DNA of 64,000 nucleotides. Source: Heterobilharzia americana. Its lineage: Eukaryota; Platyhelminthes; Trematoda; Strigeidida; Schistosomatidae. The notes under the pieces are model-generated. The model was not told the DNA's origin, searched no databases, and saw only the letters and a list, made by a program, of their open reading frames with translations. Below are positions 38,490 through 49,700 of this stretch, one piece after another. The position numbers and the translations under genes are program-made. The DNA lies in NCBI GenBank assembly GCA_944470555.2, contig OX104129.1, forward strand, positions 48,951,998 to 49,015,997, read 5' to 3'. How positions within the stretch are numbered: the stretch's first letter is position 1; the number at the start of each line of letters is the position of its first letter.

Positions 38490-38795
38490 TTACGCTGTTG
38501 CTTGTATTATCCCGTTGATTTGGTAGGAATTGATTTGTCTCTTTCGGCATATGGGCTCCTGCGCGGGTGACTCGATATTGCTTGTCACTTCGATTTTATC
38601 GTAATGATGGAAAGTGGGTAGCAGTGGAATCCAGGACGCACGTTTCGTTCTATTTAGGACTCGTCGGTTTGATGTACCTACCTCCCAGTGAGCAATGTTG
38701 CCCCAACTAAGACTCGAAAACGGGACCGATCACTTCAAACGCCAGAGCATTATCTACTAGACCACCGAATTACGAGAGCGTCTTTTTATGCGGCA
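38490..38795 (-). repeat. Sm-alpha-like SINE with hammerhead relic (copy 3)
   Basis: On the minus strand a tRNA-like head (TTCGGTGGTCTAGTAGATAA, then a B box TTTTCGAGTCT) leads into GGGGCAACATTGCTCACTGG, a hammerhead-like segment and a tail ending in a poly-T/AT region. It is the best preserved copy in the window and defines the layout used to recognise the others. Confidence 0.8.
38632..38680 (-). ncRNA. Degenerate hammerhead ribozyme (Sm-alpha copy 3)
   Basis: Minus strand: the core box reads CCGACGA at 38667-38661 where CTGANGA is expected, and GAAA is intact at 38646-38643. The stem II arms GTCC and GAAC have one mismatch. The cleavage-side flank GTGCGTCCTGGATTCC is typical of schistosome hammerheads. 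Loss of the invariant U in the core should impair cleavage. Confidence 0.7.
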
Positions 38796-38838
38796 GGTAT
38801 AGCTTTGATATTACAGTGCAACAACAAACCATTTCCTT

Positions 38839-39064
38839 TGATTTATTAGATTTATCACACTGTGTAACAGTATTGTTTACTGGACTACGTTTCGGACATA
38901 ATTTATTGTCCACAGTCATATCAAGATAACTACACAACTTTCAGCTATCCTTTATATGGTCCTAATTTCCTCGAAGAAATTAAGATTATACAAAGGACAT
39001 CTCAAAGTTGTGTAGTAATCCAGTAAATAATACTGTTACACAGTGTGATAAATCGAATAAATCA
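38839..39064. mobile_element. Fold-back (MITE-like) element, copy 1
   Basis: About 50 bp at 38839-38888 (starting TGATTTATTAGATTTATCAC) recur in reverse complement at 39012-39064, about 90% alike, and the interior contains a further complementary pair (CTACACAACTTT / AAAGTTGTGTAG). No coding sequence. The right flank CTACATTCTACCACAGT also follows the similar element at 55696-55898, so the two belong to one family. Confidence 0.65.
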
Positions 39065-39132
39065 ATAAAAATGGAACTACATTCTACCACAGTGCACAAG
39101 TTTTACTCTTATATTAATACCAGCATAAAAAC

Positions 39133-39225
39133 TATACTCGTTGCACAAGGAGTGGCTATCGTGACTCGGTGTTCTAGTGAATAACGCTCTGGCGTTTCCA
39201 ATGCTGACTTCTGATGGGGGAGGGA
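39133..39225 (+). repeat. Truncated Sm-alpha-like fragment (copy 4)
   Basis: CTCGTTGCACAAGGAGTGGC through CGCTCTGGCGTTTCC matches the head of the Sm-alpha-like copies. It stops before the hammerhead region. Confidence 0.6.
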
Positions 39226-40580
39226 AATGAAACTTAAATCTCAGGTAATTGAACCGTCTCATTAAAATGGTTTTAGTTAGAGGACTAAAATATTTGATAG
39301 TGAAGAAGAATTGAAGAAGTACACACAAGTTTATAGGATTCACTCATCATAACAATGCGACTAAATCACTCAGTAAATATTCACCTTCGTTAAATTCTTA
39401 TAAGACTGAACTACAATTAAAATATACACTCATCGGTTGGTTACACAGATTGAGATAGTAACAGCTTCACTTACAGGAAACAAATTAAGATTTAAAAAAT
39501 GACTGACAACTTATTGTACAACCGAATGGATATTCAATAAACAAAGCGACTTTAACAAATTACCTCATCAGTTGAGTCATTCTCAGTTGCGTTAATATAG
39601 GCCTAATATTTTATGGTTTTCTTCACTAGTTACAACCTCGTATACAGCCAGTCATAATAGTCATGTCCACTTAAGTTTCGACGGCGTACACATAGATGTG
39701 AACTACTTGTTTGCGGAACTTATCACTTTAAATTCAAAGAAGTCCACGATTAAACAACCCAGCCCAGAGAACACAACATAACCAAAAAGAAGTCCATCAT
39801 TGCGTACTTAATGTCCTATCGCCTATCATAATAATCATAAACTTAATTACACGTAACACGACTATTTTAACTGGAACATTAAACTAATTAAATTTTGGAT
39901 AAAGAATAACGTCTTTGAAATGCACATAGATACGCTTCACAAGGAATTATGTAGTTCGGCTGGTAAAGCACCGAGCTGGAAACCTGATGGTCGCTCGTTG
40001 GAATCCTGCCGTGGCCTAAATTTTCATTTCACCTTCCATCATCACCCAGTATCAATGAAATATTCAGTTTGAATAAATCTAGTTTTCTAAGATGAAATAA
40101 TCGAGGTTCTCTCAATCAAATTGAAGATAATGGAAAGCTTAAGTGAAGTGGTTAAGTCTAAAAATTAAAAAGAATGCAAGAAATAGTCTAAAGAATTTAC
40201 AAATGAAAATGTTGTAATCGTATACAACAGTTCATGAGCAGCCACAGTTTCTGTGGTAGGTACAAAGCGAAAACGAAGGTCTCTTATGGGAATCAAATAG
40301 GTTTTATAAAAACCTAGAGAAATGATTACGACCTACTTCAAGGATTGAAGTAAAGTAATTAAGAATAAAACTTCAAAATGCCTTTAATTTCTTGTTTTCA
40401 AAACCTCACCGAAATATTAACTTATATGAATATTGAAAGTATGCACAGGCTACGATAATATACTGCATACCACTAGGTGAATTGTTAGATTCCCATAGAG
40501 GTGCATACAAAAAGCGGCATTACCTTCCACATATGTATAGATGTTTGTGGATAAAAAAAAATCAGCTTCAATTTTAAATC
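39226..40580. other. Unannotated region
   Basis: No gene recognised. At about 39952-40020 a tRNA-like stretch (TAGTTCGGCTGGTAAAGCAC, then GTTGGAATCC) suggests an old tRNA-derived SINE fragment. Confidence 0.35.
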
Positions 40581-40589
40581 CAAAAACCT

Positions 40590-40863
40590 ACCTCTTAACA
40601 GACGGTTCCCCGAGATCATCTTTCAACATTAAGTTCATGTAATCGATCTTTTCATTCGCGAAACTCATGACCAATCTCGAAGTTCTGCGAACAGGGCCAA
40701 CCATTCTCAGTAAGCGTATCTCTAAAGAAATAAAGTTCGTCGAAACTGTTTGTTCCTTAAATATTTCGTATTTTGACGGTATGAAGAGTATATGCGATTC
40801 TATCGATAGATATTCACGCAGACAGAGAAACATATTGACGGAGATTTTGTATAGATAAATCAT
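40590..40863 (-). CDS. Candidate internal exon, weakly glutathione S-transferase-like
   Basis: Minus-strand frame whose 3' end meets a good splice donor (AAGAG|GTAGGT at about 40590). The part IRLLRMVGPVRRTSRLVM followed by KIDYMNLMLKDDLGE has the spacing of a GST N-terminal domain (beta strand, helix, then an IxY...L strand), but the usual catalytic Tyr position is not Tyr. The upstream limit of the exon is unsure: an AG at about 40805 or a start Met near 40825 are both possible. No partner exon was found, so it may be part of a gene lying mostly outside what I can recognise, or an exon relic. The family call is an inference from pattern only. Confidence 0.3.
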
Positions 40864-40869
40864 TACACG

Positions 40870-43200
40870 AATCAGTTACTGCACTGTGTACGAAAAGCAT
40901 CTACTTATGGCTCTTTTTCTATCGTAAACTCTACGATTGCATAACAATTGATGAAAGATTTTAGCAACTGACAGTACGCGTACGTATCCAAATATGATGG
41001 TTTTCAGAAAAAAATTATCTACATCTTAGTGTTAACTTTTATTGAATCGATTCAAGTTCTTTGAAAAAGTAACTATATATAATGTGTAGCTTGTGCGTTT
41101 AGACTAAAATAAACTTCGAAGAGTTGAAATAACTTTTAATCCCACATTATATCAGATCTCAAAACAAATATGACTATGATATGAGAACATAACTTCTGTG
41201 TAAATAGCATAAGAGATTCAATTATTATGAAAGTTGGGTTCTGGTGCTGAAGAAAGACGAAAAAAATGCATATCTAAAACAAATCTCTTTTAGCTAGTGT
41301 CGATAGAATGTCCAAAAAAGTAAATTTGACAGTTAAGGAATACAAATACTATAATTCAACAAGTTTTTGACACCATGATAAACAAAACACATTAACAACA
41401 ATCATAAGAATTATCATCGACTTCGTCAAAATTAAAGTTATTCAAGATTTCCCTGTGAACAAAAGAACACTGTCTACTAAGGCCATACACATATAGTCTT
41501 ACCTTAATGGTTTGAATGGAACAAACAGGCCGGATTTGGAGTTTGTTTGACAGCTACTAAGTAATGAAGAGAAAAAAATATAAATATGAACTTTTTTTAT
41601 TTTCATTCCTCTTCATTAGAAAACTTTGAAACCTAGTGCGTTCAAATTCACACTTGTGTGCGCAGGCATATGGTATTCCACCTGGTTGTGCAAGTCGATG
41701 TGAGTGGGTGAAAACGGGTTTAAACCGGAGACCCATTGGGCGAAAACCAAGTGATTAGGTCAGTGATTCTCAATTCTGTCTTTTGGTCACCTTCATTTGC
41801 AGTAAAAAAACTTGGTTCGATCAATTGTGTTATTCTTTACATTTAATAGATACTAATATCTAGAAATAAAAATTCAGTTCACCTAGACTTTATACACGAA
41901 CTTTTATCGCAAATGATAAGTTTCTATTGCATTTAGTTCGTCATTAGGTTACCTCATCAACACTAAAGTAGAGTTCAATTAAGTGGATAAGTTACACGGC
42001 TTAAAAAGATTACTTAGGTGATGATAACTGCAAATGAAAGTAATGCTGGTTCTTTGAAGCATTTATACTGGTTGGTGAAAGGTCGATCATCCTCTATGAT
42101 ACAATATGATGCTCTTAAATAATCATCCAGTTAAGTCAAGATAATCGAAGAAGGACTGAAATAGTCCAAATTTTCGAAGTCACTCAATTATTGATTTGTA
42201 TGATGTGATCATTATGATTAAAATAAACGGGAAAGAAAAATGGTTTAACTTAATTACATGCTTCACTAATGAAGTACTTGCTCAAAGTGCTTTAATGAAC
42301 CTTAACAATATCTCTGATTTTAGATTTCTCCCTAAACTGACGATTTATAAAATACAACCAGTATCAACAACGCAAGGAAAAAACAAAAAACTAGTAGACA
42401 CTCAGAGGTGGTATTGGTTACGGACAACTGCAATTTATCCTATTGATAACAGCTTTTAAGGGATTCCCATGCTATCCAATTTTTTTCTCACTAAATTTAA
42501 AGTGACAGCAAGACTATGAAAGGTTACATTCGTTCGATTCACAACTTTTATGGAGTATTGTAAAACTGCTAATAACTAATACTTTGTACACTTTACTGTG
42601 ATTAGATTCTCACTGAAGCCAACCTTCGTTTGTGTAGCCTATGATACAAGGACGAGCCTGAGGTCAAGAAGCTTCATTTCCTAAACTGTTACCCCGGGAT
42701 ATATATGCTAGCTCATTATGAAAATACATTATTCCTTTTAACCACGATATGCTAAACAAAAGACTATGTTGGATTTTATTCGCATCCATCACAGGAAGAT
42801 CCAACAGAGCTTTCATAGTCAAAGATCCACTGCGAATCGCGAACCGTGACAGACAGATTTCCCTATTGAACAAACTGTGTATAAAATTTAAAAAATTGAG
42901 ACGAATTACATTTAAAATAATAGTAATTTTTATTTTAATTAGACATAACCTACAAACCGTCTGCTATCTGCAAATCTCCAAGTCAATTTAGATTACTGCA
43001 GTTTATATGCATATATCATGGTCTGAATTTTTACCATTCTATAAAAAGCAAAGTTGTCATCTCTTGATAATATGTTACACAATCAGAATAACTGCCAGAT
43101 CTTCAGTAATGTCATTCAGCTTGGTATTAGCGACTATTCATTTAAAAGCAACTCAAAACTATCAAGCCAAAAATAAGTATCTAAACATATGCTTCCACAA
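40870..43200. other. Unannotated region downstream of the psph gene
   Basis: No gene confidently recognised. A minus-strand stretch near 42760-42876 begins after a splice-acceptor-like TTTTATACACAG and stays open for about 60 codons, but I see no good donor or family motif. Confidence 0.35.
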
Positions 43201-43207
43201 AGTATAA

Positions 43208-43213
43208 TTTATT
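43208..43213 (-). terminator. Polyadenylation signal of the psph gene
   Basis: AATAAA on the minus strand 24 bases past the stop codon of the last psph exon. It would give a very short 3' untranslated region. Confidence 0.5.
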
Positions 43214-43236
43214 AAACGAACTATGAGAAGAGAGTT

Positions 43237-43505
43237 TTATTTCAACATTTTATTACTTCTTAACAATTCAAGTAATTCATCCATAGATGTACAAAAATAT
43301 GTTGATACACTTTGAACTTCAGGGCGGATTATATTTACACCAAAACCAATAAACACTTCAGCTGGTGGACAGGCGTTTGCGTCTGTTATTCCATCACCTA
43401 TAATCATAACCGATGTATGCAGTCTATCCATCAATTCAGCAACAATTAAGGCTTTACCATCTGATCGACTTGTAAGTTCTCTGGTATCAAAACCACTATA
43501 AGCAC
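43237..43505 (-). CDS. psph: psph exon 4 (terminal)
   Basis: 269 nt, residues 133-221. It holds motif III Lys (SDGKA), motif IV GDGITDANACPP, and the FIGFG and NIIRPEV segments, and ends LLRSNKMLK-stop. The open frame continues upstream into the intron, but the TTTATAG acceptor at 43506-43510 joins exactly to exon 3. Confidence 0.93.
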
Positions 43506-46500
43506 CTATAAAATTTAAGGAAACTGAATCAAAATTAAGACAACCAACAGAATTTTTCATGTTGAACAAGGTTAAATGTTTTTTACGAAAGTTTCAATTC
43601 AGAAGAAAAATGAACAAACGGTTAGAGAATATATTTTTGATATCTTTTAACAAGATGAAATCGAGCTGGGAAAACTGAAAGTTTCCATATCACAGTCAGT
43701 TAGCCCTGCTTTAGTGGAGATTGCAAGAATATTTCACATTATGCAAGATGCTGCCTGTAAAAGGAATGGACGAAAATGATAAAAACATAAAGTACTAGCA
43801 AGCAGAATGTGGAAACATATATGCTTGGCAGCTGCCTACTTTTTTTCTCTAGTTCACCTGAAGGTGAACAAAACAAGTAGTCGCTGTATGTAACCATAAT
43901 AATAGTAAGTCATGAGAAAAGCAAAAATGTAATAAAACCTTTCATATACTCCAAAGCTCAGATAATCAGATGAAAAACACGTTTTCAAACAACCACAAAA
44001 GTTACATTTGCAATTGCTATCATTCTGCTTTGGAGCTGGTATCGTTTGATAGAAGTAAGTACAAAGACCAAAGGAGATATTAGCAAAGAAATGCATTTGT
44101 CAAAGTTGTCTCAATTAACAAAACGACAAAAAGATGAGGTGAACACAAGGGCAATGGTATTAAAATAGGTACAATATACGATAGATCAGTAAAACTGTTC
44201 AAAATCTTGGAGATTATAATAACCGAATGCATACACAAAACTGTGATAGATTTCCAGCTGTCTTGTTTCAAGTAATGATTACTATTACCTCACGGACCTA
44301 GTGTAGAGAGTCTGGACTCATCTACACGGATTACACGAATGTAATAAACTTCAAAGATTGGTTTTGTCGTTATCTGGCAACCCCTAGCTTTCTCATAAAC
44401 AACCCTTATTCCGAGATGTTCTCACGCTAACTGTGTTAGTTATGATAACTAGCTTTTAGGTTTCTGAGGCTACACAACAGGTATAAAAATATCTCTAGTC
44501 TCAAAAATGATGACAAAGAAAAATATATATACAGGAAGTAAAACACATTTCGAACTATCTGATCACACACGTACTTGTCATGGGTATTTTTATGAAAATT
44601 TATGAAGATAAGGGGTGAGGAAATGAAAAGAGGTTAAGTAGGAAGGCTGACTTACAATGAAAATCAATAGAGCGAAAGTAATAGCACATCGAACTTGGTT
44701 TTCACAGTTGAATTCACCAAGGAAGATTTTATGTGACAACAATTTGTTTATGAACACACAAAGGTGGTTTGAACATCCTAATAGCTAAGGCCTCAACAAA
44801 TTTACGGACCCGTCCCCAATACGTCTTGCTGAGGAAGTAGCCACGTCAATTCTGTGACCTGTCTCAACGAATATGTTTCGCGATCCAAGAACTTGGACAT
44901 CTGCTATCAACGTTTATGGGTTCAGGTGATTTAATTTGCTTGTGAAGCCACTTTGGAATATGTTCTAAGGCCCTTACTTGCATGGATCTATGAGTCCCCC
45001 CTATGTATGTGTCACCAAACGTATATTTGAATTCCTATATGCGATGGGATGTGATACTTGTTCACATGCTGTGGAGGTTTGGGGGAATATATAGGCTTGG
45101 CGGTTTCTAATAATCGAACCTTCTAAAAGCAGTGCTAAGTTTCTTTAAGGATTGCACTATGAGAGTCACCTTTGTACGGAAGACTGATAACGACATCCTT
45201 CTTTGGGATAAACTGAAGATCTGGTTTTGGCGCTCTGACTGTTTTGTACTGCCTAATAAATTTTGATGGATAGTTATTTTCCAACAGAATATCTGGCAGT
45301 GTTCCTCTTTCGTCTTCCAAAGTATCATCCGTACATATTCGTTGAATAAGCACCTAACGCTCGCTTGTACTGAACTGGACAAATGTTATGATAGTTCAAA
45401 CACTGCCCTGTCCATTTAGGTTTTCTGTAGATAGATCGTTTTATGAATTCATCCTGCTTCCGACTAATTAATATATCCAAGAATGGCAAGCAGTCATCTT
45501 CCTCTCCTACACATGTTAAAGATATGCTGTTTTGTACTTTGTTCAATCGGTTTAGAATTAAAGTAGACTGACTTGAGTTTTCGCAGATAATCAGGATATC
45601 GTCAATATATCAACGATACAGATGGACTTGATCTATTAACATCTCGACATAAATGTCAGCTAGGAGGGGACCTAAAGAACTTCCCGTGACAAGGTTGCTA
45701 AGATGCCTATATATCTCAGACTAAGTTTGGAAGGTGATATTGCCTCTGATATCTTAACGCATCGATTGAGTAGATCAGTTGAAAGGAAATTCAATGCAGC
45801 GAAACTTTTTGTTAGCCTCTCAACCAAACCATTACTGACACAGCGAACCAAGGATAGGTTACCTATGATTGCTACTTCAATGTGCATTTATGAGTTCAAC
45901 TACCCCTGCGCAGCTAGTTACATAGACCGTACTCGAAAGGCTCTATCCACGCGTTCGTGAACATGTGCCATTTTGGTTAGGGAAAGGAATGACAAAGAGC
46001 ATCAACAGTGCAATCCTCTCACATCTAGTAGATACCGGACATCAGATTTAGGTCACGCCTTTTCTGTAATAAACTGTGTCCCTCGAAATCTCCCTAAAGG
46101 TGCAGGACTTCGCTTCTTATCCATAGCCGAAGCCATAGGGATCAAGGCAAGAAAACCGAACCTATGTGTACATTCACTTTGTTAACCTTGGCCCACATCA
46201 GGGTCGACACATTCTTTATGACCTTTCCCATCACAAATTGTACATTTTAACCTCCCATCCCTTTCTTCTATATTGTCACTACATTGATAAACATCTATTT
46301 TCTCACGTTATTAGTTTTACGCCCTTTTTTATTCATACTACAACCGATAGTCATTTCCAAACGTGACGTAACACTACATATTTGTTATTCTCTATTTCGT
46401 TACAGTATTCACATGACTTTTGATACACTTTGATTATCGGTGTGTCTACATTACCAAGCTGTTTTCTTGGTTCTTATCATCATCACGTAGATTACAACTG

Positions 46501-46685
46501 CTTTGGGCAACGTTATTGTCTATTATTAGCACGGTTGTTCTGGTAATATACATCACATTGACCGACAAATCTACATGATTGGCTTAATTTCTCGATATAT
46601 TTAGCTATTTATGTAGGAGTAAAGCTTGAAAAGGATCTAGTTGAAAATAGTATATATTATATATACTATATTATATTACACTATA

Positions 46686-46728
<43 letters not shown>

Positions 46729-49700
46729 GTAATTTATATGATTTCTTTTTAGTTTTAAACCAAGTAATAGTTTTTAAAGATAGGTAACTTTCAAAACATC
46801 GCAATCCACCGACTGCATATGTGACACGTACATTCGAATTAATATGATTTTAATGACAGCCACTGTGCAGAAGTCAAAATAGGAGGTATGTAATAAGACG
46901 CCCCCGAAACGAGTTTTACTAAACTTGTTTGACGCTGTCAAGAAGGAATTAGTAGTGTGATAACGTCGATGGACTGCAGTTGGTAAGCAATCGCAAATCA
47001 AACTATATAGTTCAACAAGATCACAATGCTGTTACTTGATTTTAATTGCTTTCTTTATATTGTGGACCCTACAAACTCCAAAGGCAACAGCTTTTTGGAG
47101 AAAAAAGTCCGAGAGACTTGATAATTTTCTCCATCTCTCCCTGTGCTGAAAATAAAACGGACATTGTGAAGCTCCAAGTACATGATCAACAAGTTTTAAT
47201 ATAATTATACTTCCCCTCTATTTACCTTATCCTATCTAAAACAGTAAGATGTTAAAAGTAATGTTATTCTTAAAAATCCGTTTAATTAACCCGTTTCTAA
47301 CTCGCATGGAAAGTGTAATTTTGAATGTCAAAGGAGATACTTCACTCATAATCAGCTAGATGGTGAAATCGAAATTAATTTACAATCAAAAAGAGTTGAC
47401 CAAGACACTTTGGTACCTACTGAGATTATACATATGGACAGCTAATCTAACACTCAAAAGCAATCAAATCAACCGCTGAACTGATCTTCAATACAAAGGT
47501 TAAATTTAACAATGATCTTCACCCAGATATACACAACGAAAATTACTCTAACGGGTAGTGAGTAATGATGTGTAAATTTTACAAACGAGGTACAACTCTC
47601 CCAACAGCTGTAAAGAGCCGTGGAAGTTACAAATTAACAAACAGTAGCGAGGATCAACTATTATGGATGAGTTCAAGACTCATATCCAGTAAAATATTTT
47701 CTCATCAGCTATTGAAACACTCGTAACTTGTTTGCCTGGCTGGATGATCCAGCTTTTGTTTACAGTCAGTTTCTGCTGATCATTTAAACATATCTAATGC
47801 CTTTATGTTTGTACTGTGTGAAAAATAAAAGTCTTTATCTTGGCGTACTGGTAATGTACATGAAGTCAAGGTCAGTTTGTGATTCTATACGGTTGAAGTT
47901 GACTGCTATGTTTTTAGCAACTTTAGCCTGCAGCTGCCAGAAATAGGAAATTATTCACGTTAAAACGTGCACGTACACATTTTAAAACGGAAAAAGGCAC
48001 CACGCATGTGATTTACACTTGTAGTAAGAATGGATTAAAGTATTATACGGCAAGGCGTCTTTTACGAAAGCTATAAATAGAAAACGACCGACTGATGAAT
48101 GTTCTTGGAAGAAAAACAGTAGATTGGTTAGCAATGTCAAAAGCCTGAAGGAAAACACAGCTACAAGATGAACATGAATGATTTTCGCAACGATAACATT
48201 CATGTAAGGTTGCAATAACTTATCCGTACTGAATGTGATTTGTTTGATAAACAATCCTACACTGTAGCTATCATTGTCGTTCTCATCACCCATAAAATTA
48301 AGTAAATAACCTTGTAATTGATGAATCATTGGGGCTACTCTTTCCACGTACAGTGGTAGTTGTAAATTTGTTGGAGGATAAATTATATATCCATTTCCTG
48401 ATATAAAGAATTTGGATTCCATACCATAGTTAGGAAAGAAGAAAATTTACTTACATCAAAGGTTAATGAGCTGAATTGTGTGCATATATTTAATTATACC
48501 ATCTTAGTAGAAACCTTCAACAGTAAACATTACCTTCCTTAGTAAAAACCAGCTTGTTTGCAAAAATATTTTCTTCAGGAATACTTAATAGCTTGGCCAC
48601 ACGATTGACCAGTGGATACAAACCCCCACTTGCTAAATAAATGTGAATTCCATTCTCCTTAAATTGTTGGATAAGTTTTCTGTGTAAAAATAACAAAAAA
48701 TTACTAGGTACATTACCGATTCATCACTAATATTAGTCACAAAGAGTTATTACAGTAGTTAATGTGTAAGAATCACAAAGATTTGAGTTGAGATGAAAAC
48801 TTCAAGGATGGCATGATTCGAAGAAGTGGTCTTCAAATAACCAGTTCGATACTCCATCGACTGAGTTAAGGGAATTGACCGTCAACAATGTCTCAATTCC
48901 ATCTTAATCAACGACAAATTTTATCCAACTTTCGTGTGAACAAGTGATAGGTAACTGTTTTATACCCATCACTGTATTAGCTTTCAAGTCAGGTTTTCTC
49001 AGTCTTATCTAAATCCATATGAAATAGAAAGTGGGGACAATAGATTATCTGAGATAGCCTTGCTTTATAGATTAGTTTCAATGCATTAGAATGAGGGTTA
49101 AAATGAGAACCTCGATCGTTGAAAGATTTGATTTTAGTCGAACGCAACAAGGTATACTGAAACTAATTTAGTGATCTTATACACGGATATTAAACGTCGG
49201 TGGATATTCACCTTGATGATAGCCGGATTGGAAGATTTGCAGTTTGAATTTGTAGGTTCTTAAAAAAGCAACACAAATCAACGATGCACACCTTTTTGCT
49301 TTAGCTTAAGGCAATCTTGTGATTTTTCACATGGTTTTGAAATAGTTTTCAGTTTATAAAATCATCTCACATTTTAATTCCTTCATGTGCAGACCTAAGA
49401 AGATGAATAACTTATTTCATAAAATTCAGTCGATGAGACACTGTGCATTTTAAGTGGTTGGCATTTTTAATTTCGTTCAGCGTGAATTGTTCTGAGTTGG
49501 AGTTTTAGTTTGCAAACATTCTAACGTCATCCTAGACAGGATCATCAGTGCATCAGAGGTTCATTAGAAAGCAAAGTAATTGGTTTTGCTACTCAATCTG
49601 AGTGTTATTTGATTAGTCACTGGGAAAATGCGCGGGCTACGTTGAACCTGATTGGTTGACTTCCTACCTCTAGTTTTCTCAGAGGAGTATACAAGTATGC

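Noticed and set aside
44700..46210. Twin-priming inversion of one Penelope-like copy
   Set aside because: Both halves have their own linker and nuclease end, so there are two copies rather than one inverted copy.
49495..49560. Possible hammerhead on the minus strand (CTGATGA, a 4 bp stem II, then TGACG)
   Set aside because: The GAAA box is missing and it is antisense to the PLE fragment it sits in; chance complementarity is as likely.
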